Below, piece by piece: positions 20,393-31,600 of a stretch of 64,000 nt of DNA (positions are counted from its first letter, which is position 1; every line of letters starts with the position of its first letter). The DNA comes from a virus. Under the pieces are notes generated by a model. The model worked only from the letters and a program-made list of their open reading frames with translations. It had not been told where the DNA came from and did no database searches. The stretch is from the IMG/VR virus record IMGVR_UViG_3300035157_000753, positions 1 to 64,000 of that record; one strand, written 5' to 3'. Position numbers and translations under genes: made by a program.

Positions 20393-23300
20393 TTACGCAA
20401 GAGCAATTGCTCTGAAATCTTTAACTCTAGGTATGTATGGTTGCTCGTAAGCAAGAAGACTAATCTTCACTTGGAAACCATCAAACTCAGGTGCATCATC
20501 TACAGTGTACTCATAATCAGTAAACGTTGTCAAATCATTTTGTGGTACCAATTGACCGCTATCTGGTATACCTGTGGTATTGAAGAATTGGAAGTCAAGA
20601 TCATCAATACTACCTGAATAACCAACGGGTATTAATTTATACATAACTCTAATCTCAGATTGTGTCCAAGTATTAGCAGCAAGCATAATCTTAAGTCCAC
20701 TAGCACTCTTATCCATTCTTGCTGCCTTAGTAATATAGTTAGCAGCACATTCTCCACCAATACCTGATGTAGGTTCAATATTGTTAATGATATTCGCCGA
20801 TGTTAAAGTAGCAATAGCAGTTATATCGACTACTGGAGATAGATGTGTTACCTCTGTCTCAAGATCTAATTCCATAGTAAAGGACTTAACATTGCTCATC
20901 CTATTAACTTCATTAAGTTGATTAGCAATAACCTTAGTCTTAGGGAAATAGTTTTCTTCATTAATTGTTACATCTGACCATGCAACATCTTTAACGAATG
21001 AAGTCTCTAACCCAGCATTTGATCCATCAGAATCAGGACCACATGAGGTTGCTTGAGTACCTTTAACTCTACTAATAATACTACACTGTGGTTGTGTTTG
21101 GTTATTAACCAATGGAGTAACAACATCCCATGCAACGTTTTGAGAAGCAGTCATTGTTGTACCACCACCAGCCATAGTTGTTAGAGCTTTCTTACCACTA
21201 ACCTGTATCTTATAACTATGTGGACTATTAAGTGTCACAATAGATGTATGAGTCTTATTAATATCTGTTAATGGAATACCATTGATATTATAACACTGTA
21301 CAACTGCACCAGTAGCATGTACTTTACCACTTGCAGATCCACTAGTACCGTTATGATTTCTAGGTTGAGATGTAACAAAGTTTATTGTGTTTCCAGCAAT
21401 TCCTTTGTATGCAATAATTTCATCACCACTACCATCTGCTTCTGTACCTAAGATCTTAATAAATCCTGGAATTGAATCACTTACTGCGTTACCACTTGGA
21501 CTTCCAGAAGTTCCATACATTGTAGTATGGAATAATGATGCATCATCTACTGTACAACTAGTTCCTGTCAAAGTAACTCCAGATGAAAGAGTTGTATCTG
21601 GTACTTCAGAAGCTACTCCAGTCAATTCCAAGTAATTGAGAGTTGATTGCATACCATGGTTACCATGGAATACTCTAATAGTATCATCCTCTGCAGTGAA
21701 TTGTAGTGCATTAGGTAGAAGACCTAAGTAACCACCATTAGATTCACCAAGTTGTGCATTCTCTAGTACAAGTTTACTATTGGCTGCTGTGGTTGGTTTT
21801 GTAAATTCTGCTCTATAGATCTTGAACATCAAGTCTTCATACTGAGAAGGTGTCCAAGTAGATGCGTTCTGTGACTTGAATAGTACACCGATATATGGCT
21901 GTTCAGATATCTTCTCACCAGCATGTGCAGCATCAATAGCATCCTTACCTAGGATAGAGATGAATACCTTATACTGATTAGAGTCTGAGGTCAATACAAT
22001 AGCATGTTCCTGTCTAAATGGAAGATATACTGGGGATGCGAATGTAAATGTAGTAGGTTTAGATGCATCTACAGATGTAAATACGTCTACAGGTTTCTTA
22101 ACTACTTTAGAGAATGGTATAATCTTCTGAGTTGGATTACCATTAACTACGGTTCTAACATCAAGAGATACTGGAATTTCTTCATCCTTAGTATTGAAGA
22201 ATATATCAATCTTAGTTAAGAACACACCACCCTCAAGAGCAGCATCTTCAATCAAGAATGTTTGTGCAAGTGGGTCACAGTGTCTAGTCTCTGTAGTACT
22301 TGTACTACTGCTACTAGTTAATGTTCTAGAATCACTCATCTCTTCTGTAGTGACCTTAGCATTTCTTACAGAAATAACATCTTCCTGAGTAGTTTGAAGA
22401 ATACCAGATGATGTAAATTCTGCCTCAGCATTAGAATCTGAGAACCCAATTACCTTACTATCAGTTTCGTCATCAGTAATTCTGAATAGTTTAGTACCAG
22501 TCTTAAATGTAAGATTACCTGCTTTATTAGGAGCATCAATAAAGAATGAAGCACTAAAACTACCTGACTTATCACTAATTAAATCTTTATTTGATACTTT
22601 AGCAACAGCACCTGAAGTTTCTCCAATAAGATAATCATTAATCTTAGGAGATCCATAGTAACTACCCTTTGCTTGATCTGCAAGAGCATGAGTATCAATA
22701 TTAATAAATCCTAAGTTAGAAGTATAATCACTAGTTCCAGTAATATCTGTACCGTCTAATGGATTAATAGAATACTGTTCATTTGGTGCGGAAACTCTAG
22801 CTTTAAATCTAAATGCATTCTGTCCCTTCTGAGTACTTGCATTTCCTTTCTTAACATAAACAGTTTCACCAATCTGGAAAGGAATACTATTTGTCTTAGC
22901 ATCCGTAGTAGGATCTTTCACAAGTCCCATTATCTTAGGTGTAATTAGCTTCTTAGGTAGTGCAATACCATCAAAGAATGCAAAGAACTTGGTTCTTGGT
23001 TTTAATTTCTGACAAGCAAACTCAATGTTCCTAGAACGCATAAACTGAACATGATCAACTGATACAACCTTATCACCAAGAGATGTAGTTTCCAACACTG
23101 GAGTTATCTTATATCTAATACCACTTCTGGTCTGATTTGTAGTCTTAGTGGTTGTAGTAGTAATAGTCCTTGACTGCTTCTTCTTAGCACTATGCCTCCA
23201 AGCACCAACTTTCTTACTAATACTTGTACCAGTCCAAGTAGTCTTCCATGAGTTCCACTGAATCGGAGTAAATCCATTCTGGTCAGCATTATATTCTCTG

Positions 23301-26300
23301 ATAGTTGTTAAGAAATTACCTTCAACAATTGTTTCCTTAACCTTACCTAATTTTGTAGTATCTACCCAATTATCCTGTTCTGGATATAAGTTAATATCAC
23401 CAACATATGTGAATACGTTAAATGGGTTTACATTCTCAACACCAGATGCAAATGGTTGGTCAAGTAAAACTGTATCAGTATAAGGAAGTGTTACTAGATC
23501 ACCAGTTGTTCGTACATTAGTAGATGCAGTAGAGTAAACAAGAGGTATAGTAGTTGTAAAGTGAGAAGGTCTTAATTGCCCTTCCTCAAAGTCAAGAGAT
23601 ACTCTATAATCTGGATGTAATGTGTCACTTGTAGCAAAACTAGAGAAATTATCTACAACAAATCCATTCTTGAATCTGCTAAGACCACTAGTATCTCTAA
23701 TCTCCATAGCAGCAGTCTCACTTTCAAGTAATGAAAGTTGAGTATAATATTCTAAAGTCTTGATTCTATCTTCAAGGAACTGAATATCTTTAAATGTATA
23801 TCTCTTATAATTTGTTTCTTTAATATCAATATCTGTCTCAACATCAAAAACATATGGTTTATATGTTAATGTTGCCAATAACATCGCATCTTCAACATCC
23901 TCTGGTTCAACTGGATTTGATCCTGGAGCACCTTTTGCAATCTGGACAACATTGTCCTTATTCATAAAGACTTTATCAATTCTTGGAAGATAATACTGTA
24001 GACTTAAAATTGTAGTATCACCTATTCCAGGAACTCCAATTACATTACCAGTAAAGGATCTTGATCCATAATCAAAAAACTCTGTTCCATTTAATGTCCA
24101 TGGAGAAGCAACAGATCCAGATCCAGCAAGCTTTTCAACTACCTGTGGTCTAAAGTCTATGGCATCTCTCAATGGTTGCTCATCATAAGTTGGAATTATC
24201 TTATAATCAGCAGTATCATATGAATCTACTGTGTATGGATTATCTCCAGCAGTAGTAAGGAAACGGTCAAAGATTACTAAAACTTGATGTGTAGGTGCTG
24301 CATAGTTAGGTTTTCTAACAAGACTTGAGTAATCATAGAACTGATCTCTCATTCCATCATCTAAATCAAAACTATCAGTTATATCCTTTGCACCAGTAAT
24401 TATTTGCCCTGTGACAATTTTGAAAGTGGCAGAAGGGGATGTAATAGTTTCAGCATCTGTGAATTTATCGTCATCTACTGGAATAAAGTATACCTTATTG
24501 TTTGTACTGTCATATGAAACAACTCTTGCCCTAGAACCCGAATCATCACCTGTAAGAACATCATCTACAGCAATAGTACCAACTAAGTTGGTAAACTGTA
24601 GGTTAGGAATCATCTCATTGAGGGTAGCAGTCGCATTAGTAGATTCATAAATTGCTTTAATCTTGAATACATCACTACAACCTAAAGAAATCCTAGCATC
24701 ATCTACTCTGTATCCATATCCATCATCCTCAGCATTCTCTTGAGTTAATCCATTAACACCAGCAACTACACTCTTATTGAGTTTGAGGATCTTCATCCTC
24801 TCAGTAGTTTTAACTTTAGCAGATCTATTAGATGCATAGACTGTAGCAATTACATCAATTGTCTGTCCATTACTAAGACCAGTTACTGTGACACTCTGAA
24901 CATTGGCTGAAGAACCAGAGAATCCAGGTGCTTGGAAGATATCACCTTCATTAGTACCTGCACTAACAGACATCAAGAAGTCATCATTATCTGCAGCATT
25001 CTTGAATACAAGTCCAGCACCAGCATTAAATGTATGAGTTGTTCCTGATACTGTACCACTAATAGTTTTTCTAAAGTATCCAGCTGGAGTAACAGTATTA
25101 TCTTTATTAGTATTCTTTACTGCATCAAATCCAAGAGGAGTAATAAGCTTATTCTTTTGTGCTTCCTTAATCTCAGCACGAGATCTAATTATAGAACTGG
25201 TAATAGATCCTGTAGCCATTGCAGCTGCACCAGCACCACCAGCCTTAATAACATCCATAACATAGGCACTAGTAATACCAGTAACCTTAACCCTCTGTGC
25301 AACACTGTTGTTGGAGAATTCAATTATATCTCCTACTTTTAGTTGACTTTGGAAATTAGAAAGCTGTGCTGTAATTGTAGCAGTCTGTGTAGCACCACTA
25401 CTTCCTAAATTTGAGATAATAGGAGCAGATCCAGGAAGTGCAACTCTTACATCTAATCTTGCATCAGCACAACCATTAGTACCATACTTATAAGATTTTA
25501 CATCACGGAAATCGTAAGTTATAACAGAAGCAGCATTATTATCTAACTGTCCTAGTTGAGTTCCACTATTTGCTTTGTTTAGGTCTAAATACTCATTCTG
25601 AACAAAATTACCTGTTACATCAATAAGATATCCTTCCTGATTTGCAGAAGCACCATTAGCATCAACTGCTACGTATCCAGTAGCACCAGAAGTTCTACCT
25701 ACAACAAAATCACCTACATGCCAATTTATACCACCTTGACAATTTAATTTAGTGTAGAATTTTGTATCTAATATATTAATTCTATAAACTGTAGTAGCAG
25801 TATTAACAGTACCTGATTCATAAGCAGCATTAAGTACTCTAGTTCTACCAATAGTATTACCAGCAGCAGTACCTGCTGAAGTTATTATTTCATCTCTAAG
25901 TTCAATATCTTCATATATTGTAGGTACTTCAGAAGCATTGGTTAAAAATATGTAATTACCAACATCAGTAGTTATAGATTGATTATCTGCACCTGTAAAA
26001 GTTCTTGGCTTATCAACATCCTTATATGTTGTTGATAATCTTTCTGTTCTATATCCAGAAACATATGCAGAACCTGAAGATAATTGAACAGCAATATTAG
26101 CTTCATCTGCTGTATTACCATCTGCAGTAGTTGTACCTGATGCATATACACCATTATTAAAACCATCATCAAGATTCTCTCTTGCATCTATAGTAAATTT
26201 CTTAACATAATAGTCACCAGATTCTTCTTTAGTTCTAGTTGCAAGAACATCATTAATGAACCCAAGATCACTTCTCTCTACTTTCTTTTGAATCTTACCA

Positions 26301-27136
26301 GTATTAGTTCTTAAAAGTTCAATAAAGTCAGCAGAGTTAGGATCTGTAGTTGCTTTTTTAACTAATGTTAGATTAATTTTAAATCTATCTGCACCTGGAG
26401 CAGAGAAGTTTGTACTACCGATTGCATTATCATATAGAGATGCATCTTCATCAGCAGTTATGATCTTTTCTTCTACTTTTAAACCAACTTTATATGATGG
26501 ATTTGTACCATATTGGTCTAAAATAAGAGTCTGTTCATTTACAGGAACAAAATATCCCCTAACATAATAAACACCAGCACCAACATTAGCAGTAGAACCT
26601 TTAGAGTTAGAATTAGAATTTAAAAGCTGTGCAAGAGGAGTTCCAGCAGCAATAGTTGTGGAAAGATATGTTATATCTGTCTCACAAGTAAGTGTTTCAC
26701 CGTCTGTGAATGTAGTTGTAGTATTATCGTCTGCTTTTTGTAGATAATTTATATAAAATGTTATCTGATTCTTGGTTGATGTAGAGGAACTAATAGAAAA
26801 TAGGACACGACCACGAACACCAGAGGTAGATCCTTTAATTACTAATCCATCAAGAGCAGTTCTGTATAATTCTACATCTAAATTCAAATAAGAATTATTG
26901 ATTATAACACAAGCAACATCATTGTTCAGAGTAATACCACCAGGGATTACCTGAGCACCTTCTTTATATACACCCTGACCGAAAGAATCGATCTGGTTTT
27001 GCATTAAACTCTGGAGAGTTGTTAGCTCCCTTGCCTGTACAGGATATCCAGGTTTAAATAAGACTTTTAAAAAGCCCTTACTCGAATCAAAGTCGTCGTA
27101 GTAAGGAGCAATATTCAGGTTCGTGTTCTGTGCCAT
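20393..27136 (-). CDS. DUF4815-type baseplate/tail structural protein (2,247 aa)
   Basis: The N-terminus (YYDDFD, LKVLFKPGYPVQARELTTLQS, SFGQGVYKEG) is the hallmark of the DUF4815 proteins of T4-like marine phages. Residues about 1,180-1,420 contain the conserved-looking block around FKDIQFLEDRIKTLEYYTQL and HVQFMRSRNIEF. The C-terminal third is beta-rich. The start overlaps the gp8 stop region directly. Position after gp8 corresponds to T4 genes 9-10, so a baseplate-periphery or fibre-attachment role is inferred. It is much longer than T4 gp10. Confidence 0.85.
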   Translation of the reverse strand: MAQNTNLNIAPYYDDFDSSKGFLKVLFKPGYPVQARELTTLQSLMQNQIDSFGQGVYKEGAQVIPGGITLNNDVACVIINNSYLNLDVELYRTALDGLVIKGSTSGVRGRVLFSISSSTSTKNQITFYINYLQKADDNTTTTFTDGETLTCETDITYLSTTIAAGTPLAQLLNSNSNSKGSTANVGAGVYYVRGYFVPVNEQTLILDQYGTNPSYKVGLKVEEKIITADEDASLYDNAIGSTNFSAPGADRFKINLTLVKKATTDPNSADFIELLRTNTGKIQKKVERSDLGFINDVLATRTKEESGDYYVKKFTIDARENLDDGFNNGVYASGTTTADGNTADEANIAVQLSSGSAYVSGYRTERLSTTYKDVDKPRTFTGADNQSITTDVGNYIFLTNASEVPTIYEDIELRDEIITSAGTAAGNTIGRTRVLNAAYESGTVNTATTVYRINILDTKFYTKLNCQGGINWHVGDFVVGRTSGATGYVAVDANGASANQEGYLIDVTGNFVQNEYLDLNKANSGTQLGQLDNNAASVITYDFRDVKSYKYGTNGCADARLDVRVALPGSAPIISNLGSSGATQTATITAQLSNFQSQLKVGDIIEFSNNSVAQRVKVTGITSAYVMDVIKAGGAGAAAMATGSITSSIIRSRAEIKEAQKNKLITPLGFDAVKNTNKDNTVTPAGYFRKTISGTVSGTTHTFNAGAGLVFKNAADNDDFLMSVSAGTNEGDIFQAPGFSGSSANVQSVTVTGLSNGQTIDVIATVYASNRSAKVKTTERMKILKLNKSVVAGVNGLTQENAEDDGYGYRVDDARISLGCSDVFKIKAIYESTNATATLNEMIPNLQFTNLVGTIAVDDVLTGDDSGSRARVVSYDSTNNKVYFIPVDDDKFTDAETITSPSATFKIVTGQIITGAKDITDSFDLDDGMRDQFYDYSSLVRKPNYAAPTHQVLVIFDRFLTTAGDNPYTVDSYDTADYKIIPTYDEQPLRDAIDFRPQVVEKLAGSGSVASPWTLNGTEFFDYGSRSFTGNVIGVPGIGDTTILSLQYYLPRIDKVFMNKDNVVQIAKGAPGSNPVEPEDVEDAMLLATLTYKPYVFDVETDIDIKETNYKRYTFKDIQFLEDRIKTLEYYTQLSLLESETAAMEIRDTSGLSRFKNGFVVDNFSSFATSDTLHPDYRVSLDFEEGQLRPSHFTTTIPLVYSTASTNVRTTGDLVTLPYTDTVLLDQPFASGVENVNPFNVFTYVGDINLYPEQDNWVDTTKLGKVKETIVEGNFLTTIREYNADQNGFTPIQWNSWKTTWTGTSISKKVGAWRHSAKKKQSRTITTTTTKTTNQTRSGIRYKITPVLETTSLGDKVVSVDHVQFMRSRNIEFACQKLKPRTKFFAFFDGIALPKKLITPKIMGLVKDPTTDAKTNSIPFQIGETVYVKKGNASTQKGQNAFRFKARVSAPNEQYSINPLDGTDITGTSDYTSNLGFINIDTHALADQAKGSYYGSPKINDYLIGETSGAVAKVSNKDLISDKSGSFSASFFIDAPNKAGNLTFKTGTKLFRITDDETDSKVIGFSDSNAEAEFTSSGILQTTQEDVISVRNAKVTTEEMSDSRTLTSSSSTSTTETRHCDPLAQTFLIEDAALEGGVFLTKIDIFFNTKDEEIPVSLDVRTVVNGNPTQKIIPFSKVVKKPVDVFTSVDASKPTTFTFASPVYLPFRQEHAIVLTSDSNQYKVFISILGKDAIDAAHAGEKISEQPYIGVLFKSQNASTWTPSQYEDLMFKIYRAEFTKPTTAANSKLVLENAQLGESNGGYLGLLPNALQFTAEDDTIRVFHGNHGMQSTLNYLELTGVASEVPDTTLSSGVTLTGTSCTVDDASLFHTTMYGTSGSPSGNAVSDSIPGFIKILGTEADGSGDEIIAYKGIAGNTINFVTSQPRNHNGTSGSASGKVHATGAVVQCYNINGIPLTDINKTHTSIVTLNSPHSYKIQVSGKKALTTMAGGGTTMTASQNVAWDVVTPLVNNQTQPQCSIISRVKGTQATSCGPDSDGSNAGLETSFVKDVAWSDVTINEENYFPKTKVIANQLNEVNRMSNVKSFTMELDLETEVTHLSPVVDITAIATLTSANIINNIEPTSGIGGECAANYITKAARMDKSASGLKIMLAANTWTQSEIRVMYKLIPVGYSGSIDDLDFQFFNTTGIPDSGQLVPQNDLTTFTDYEYTVDDAPEFDGFQVKISLLAYEQPYIPRVKDFRAIALA

Positions 27137-28651
27137 TTAGAATTCTATGACTACTTTGATTTCTTCATTTTGATCAGCCGATCTAGTGATCGGATTTCTA
27201 TTGTCTATGTAGAGCATTTCACCAGATCCAAGTTCAATTTCTTGGTTGGCATAACCAGTTACAAATGATAATCCCAACTCATATACAGATACACCGATAG
27301 TAATCTGAGTAACAGGAACAGCGGATGTTCCTATAGTTGCATCGGGAGTTGCTGTATAAGCATTTTGAGAAGATGTAATCTGATTTGCTCCAGAAAATGC
27401 AATAACATTTCCATTGACAGTACCATCGACTGAGTTTTGATAATACTTCAATACTTTAGTTGTAGAATCATATGAAACTACAAATCCTTTAGCATTCGTA
27501 GATGCTTGTGTGATTGTTTCACCAGGTGCGAAGTTTCCACTAGGTGAACCAGTACCAGCCTGAGGGAAGATCATTGCCTTTACAGCAGATCTTGTATTCT
27601 GACTACAAACTGTCGAGGTATTGTAATCAAATGGATTTAAGACAAGTCCAACTCGTCTATAAGTCAAGTCATTAGGAAAATCAACAAATGCACTACTAGT
27701 TTCTAACTTACTAGTAAACATAAGGCGATATGCACCTAATTCTCTAACAACATTCTTTCCATGTCCACCAGAAGGAGGAATAACAACATCAAGAGATGCT
27801 CCAGTACCACTTCCAACATTAGGAATTAAAGCAACATCAATTGTTCCAAAAGTATATCCAGAACCAGCAGTAGTGATAGTAACAGATTCAACTGAACCAG
27901 AAGTTATCTTCACCGTACATTTTGCTTCATTTCCACCATTAATTTCCCAATCACCACGAATGGGAACATCAGTATACTCTTTATTATTATAACCAGTTCC
28001 AGCATTCTCAACAACTACACTATCAATAGCACCTGCACCAGCAGCGGCTTGGACTAAAGTATTTGTCAATACAGGAATAAATTCTGAAGTAACAAACTTA
28101 AGAATGTTATCAGCGTCAATGGTGTACATATACTTCCAACGATAGGAGTATACACCAGGACTATCACCAGTTTCTATAATAGTAGTTGATGTACCAGTTG
28201 GTTCTACCAATGAGGGTCTTCCTCTAGGGAATTCTGGATTCTGACCATTGTACAAACACTTGTACACATTAAAATCAGAGTTCATTACATAAAAATTACT
28301 GTCATAGAGCCTAGTAGCTCCATTGGCAGTAGTCTTGGTTGGTGCGTAGTCAGGCTTATACATTGAATATGTACGTCCTACTCCACCTGTTGTTTGAGTT
28401 GGGTCAACCCAATCAACTCTTGGTACTACTAAAGCAGTATCCGAGATATCTACACGCTTAAAGGCAACGGAATCAGCGTATGATTCTGATTGATACTCAA
28501 AACTATCGATAGGTTCACCTGCAGGTGGTACATCTGTACTACCCCAAGATTTCGCCCTACCGACGAACATAAACACCTTATTCTGGGTTAACAAAGTATC
28601 CCTGAAGCTTTCTGCGGCGTAAATTCTAAATTTGTCAGTAACTAATGCCAT
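27137..28651 (-). CDS. gp8: Baseplate wedge subunit gp8-like, 504 aa
   Basis: Starts MALVTDKFRIYAAESFRDTL and contains VFMFVGRAKSW, then the block FYVMNSDFNVYKCLYNG and YSYRWKYMYTID at residues about 120-185, typical of gp8 of T4-like phages. T4 gp8 is about 334 residues; this one is longer because of GTGYNNKEY and GSGYTFGT insertions of the GSGY type also seen in the giant proteins. gp8 dimers build the baseplate wedge with gp6, gp7, gp10, gp25 and gp53. A late promoter lies 20 bases upstream. Confidence 0.8.
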   Translation of the reverse strand: MALVTDKFRIYAAESFRDTLLTQNKVFMFVGRAKSWGSTDVPPAGEPIDSFEYQSESYADSVAFKRVDISDTALVVPRVDWVDPTQTTGGVGRTYSMYKPDYAPTKTTANGATRLYDSNFYVMNSDFNVYKCLYNGQNPEFPRGRPSLVEPTGTSTTIIETGDSPGVYSYRWKYMYTIDADNILKFVTSEFIPVLTNTLVQAAAGAGAIDSVVVENAGTGYNNKEYTDVPIRGDWEINGGNEAKCTVKITSGSVESVTITTAGSGYTFGTIDVALIPNVGSGTGASLDVVIPPSGGHGKNVVRELGAYRLMFTSKLETSSAFVDFPNDLTYRRVGLVLNPFDYNTSTVCSQNTRSAVKAMIFPQAGTGSPSGNFAPGETITQASTNAKGFVVSYDSTTKVLKYYQNSVDGTVNGNVIAFSGANQITSSQNAYTATPDATIGTSAVPVTQITIGVSVYELGLSFVTGYANQEIELGSGEMLYIDNRNPITRSADQNEEIKVVIEF

Positions 28652-28670
28652 GCCATTGAGCTTTTGTTGT

Positions 28671-28678
28671 TATTTATA
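28671..28678 (-). promoter_or_regulatory. T4-type late promoter TATAAATA
   Basis: Exact TATAAATA on the minus strand, 20 bases upstream of gp8, overlapping the stop region of the 4,796-residue gene. It lets gp8 and downstream genes be transcribed independently of the very long upstream gene. Confidence 0.8.
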
Positions 28679-31600
28679 ATGATCTCAGACGAACTTCTGG
28701 AAGAAGTGAGACGTTTCCGCTTGCTGTGCGCGAGAACGGATATTCAACTGTAAATGTATCTACAGCTGTGACAGTAACTTTATATGCTCCGTCAAATCCA
28801 TCGCCTGAAGTATGATCTAGATATATGCTCATACCTGTTATCAGGTTATGAGCTGCAGAAGTAGTAACTGTACATACAGTTCCTGAAGAACTATACGTTC
28901 CTGTCTGAATGGATATTGCAGAAGCTGTAGTTCCACCATATCCTCTACCACCTGTTGCAACTGTAAGAGTGTTAGCAGTCGTGTTCTTAGAACCATATAG
29001 AATCCTTTCACAGGTCCATGATCCTTTAGATGCATCCCAATATGGAATTAAGACTTCTCCCTCATCAGGGAAACCTATATTCTGACTGACATCAAAGTAT
29101 ATATTCTTACAAGTTAAAGTTGTATCTACAGCAGAAATAGCAGTAGACAAATATGTATTTGCTAGTGCAAGAGTATTAGAGATAAGTCTCTGTCTTGATT
29201 TTCTCTCTACATGTAAAGGATGTACAGCAAACACAGTTGGTGGTGTTAAGTATCCAGCACCACCATTTAGATTAACGACAGAGGTTACTCTACCACTTCC
29301 AGATTGAATAACTGTTTCTGCAGATGCTCCTGTTCCACTACCACCTTGGAAATAAAGAATTGGTGGAACTTCATAATTACTACCTCCATCTAATATACTA
29401 ACTGTATTAACCTTTCCATTATTAATTGTACATTCAAAATTAGCAACGGTTGGTCTTAATCCTGTATACTCATAAGTGTCTATAGAAGTTGCACTTGATA
29501 CTGTTGCTAATAGACGATCTTCACCTTCACTCTTAACCATAATTCTATCATTAGCATCAAGAGAATTGAAAGTATTAGAAATGAATATATCTTCTGCAGA
29601 TCCAACGTAAATATAAAGACTGCATGTTGATCCTGCTCTTGGAGCTTCAAAGAATTCAATAATTGATCCGTTTAATTGATATGCAACTCCAGGTTCCTGG
29701 AATACACCATTAATAAAGATCATTACGTTATTAGCTGGTTCAACAGAAGTGTTATCACTCTGTAAGGAGAATGGTTCGCTATTCAACGTCATAACAAAAG
29801 TCTGTCTAGCATTATCAAAGAAAGGAGCTATTGTATCAAGTAATTGTAATTTACCGAAGTAGAATCCATAGAAGTCCATACCACTAGTAGGTGCTTCAGT
29901 AAAGGATATTGTACTTCCTGTATATGTGTATGCTTCTGTGCTACCTTTAATCTGAAGAATACTATTCAAGAATATCAAGAAGTTATCAGATGCAGGTAAT
30001 GCATAGTTACTACCAGCAACTTTAGCACTGAATATCTTATCAGTTCCATCAAATGCCACAGTACCAACTTCAACTTGGAATTCTGGATTTGATGAAGATG
30101 TTCTAGTGATTCCAGTTAAATTACCTGCTCCACCAGAAGTGGTTCCAACTGCCTGAGTAACAATTGCAGTTAAAGTAGTAATTGCAGATGCAACATCAGT
30201 ACAATCATTAGTATCATAAGTTGCATTACCACTATCATTAGTAATAGTTAAATCTCTGTACTGTGCTCCCTCTGTATAAGAGTTTGTTGTAACTGAGATA
30301 TTACGCATAACCTCACGACAGATATCTCTAGCATGATTGAATACTAATACAGTCTGATCTTCTTCACCTTGTAAATGAACTGTACCAACATAGTATTTCG
30401 CTGCATCATAAGTAGAATCATTACCACCAAACTCAATATTATTAGCAATAGCTTGAGCAATTAACTTAGTATCACGAATACACTTAACAAAACTAGGAAC
30501 AACGAATGTGCTATTAGTAGCCATCATTCTTCCATAAGCAGTTGTTGCAATAAAGTCTAAGTTTTCACGTATCAATCTACCAGCATCAGCAAGTCTGTCA
30601 TATTCATATCCACCAGATTGTACAAGAGACCTTGTGACACTATTTGCATTGGCACTTACGAACTGATGTGCAAAACCAGTCTTAACAGACCCAGGTGTTG
30701 CATTAACGAACGTATGTGTATGGTTACCACCTGATCTAATAGCATTAGCAGTTGCTTGAATGAAGGTATGAGTATAATTACCTCCTGCTATGACGGCTGT
30801 AGCACCTGCTGATACAAAACTATGAGCATACTGATGAGTAATAGCAGAATCTCTATTGTTAGTATTAATCGTGATAACGCCAGTTTGCTTCTTGACGGCA
30901 GAGCGAGTAATAGAGTTACTAACTGCGGAGATAAACGTATGAGCTGTCGTATTAGTTGACGGTACACTGTTTAGAACCTGTATATCGAAAGTGTTGGTTG
31001 TGACATTGTATATCTTAACCCATTGACCGCTAATTGGGTCTGTACTACGAGGGTAGTTATGGAATGAAGTATGGAAGTCCTCATTACATGTAAATTTGAA
31101 GGTGTCATCATCAATCTTAATTTCATCACCAGCAACGAATCCATGATTATTAATAGTTATAGTGAATACACCTGTAAGAGGATCATAAGCAGCAACAGTA
31201 GGTGTTAACTTACCTTCGGGTACAAATGTATGAGCGTGCTGTCCATTAGGTCCAGCAACACCAACATTGATATCAAACGTATCAGTTGTAACATTTGATA
31301 CAAGCATCCATTCATCATAATTAGGATCTTCTAAAGTTGGATAACTCTTAACTGTTGCATTACTATCCTTATTACATGTGAACTTCAATGCACCTTGATT
31401 GACCTTAACATAATCACCATTAGAGAAACCATGTCCAGCAACTGTTGCTGTTAGTACACCTGTACCAGGTGCATATGTAGCATTTGATACAGCATGAGAT
31501 GTATATCCAACACTCTTAATAGGAATTGGTCTATCATATGCCCAATCCTTTTTCTTCTTCATACCATTGCTAACAGCACTATCAAAAGTATGTACTGTTA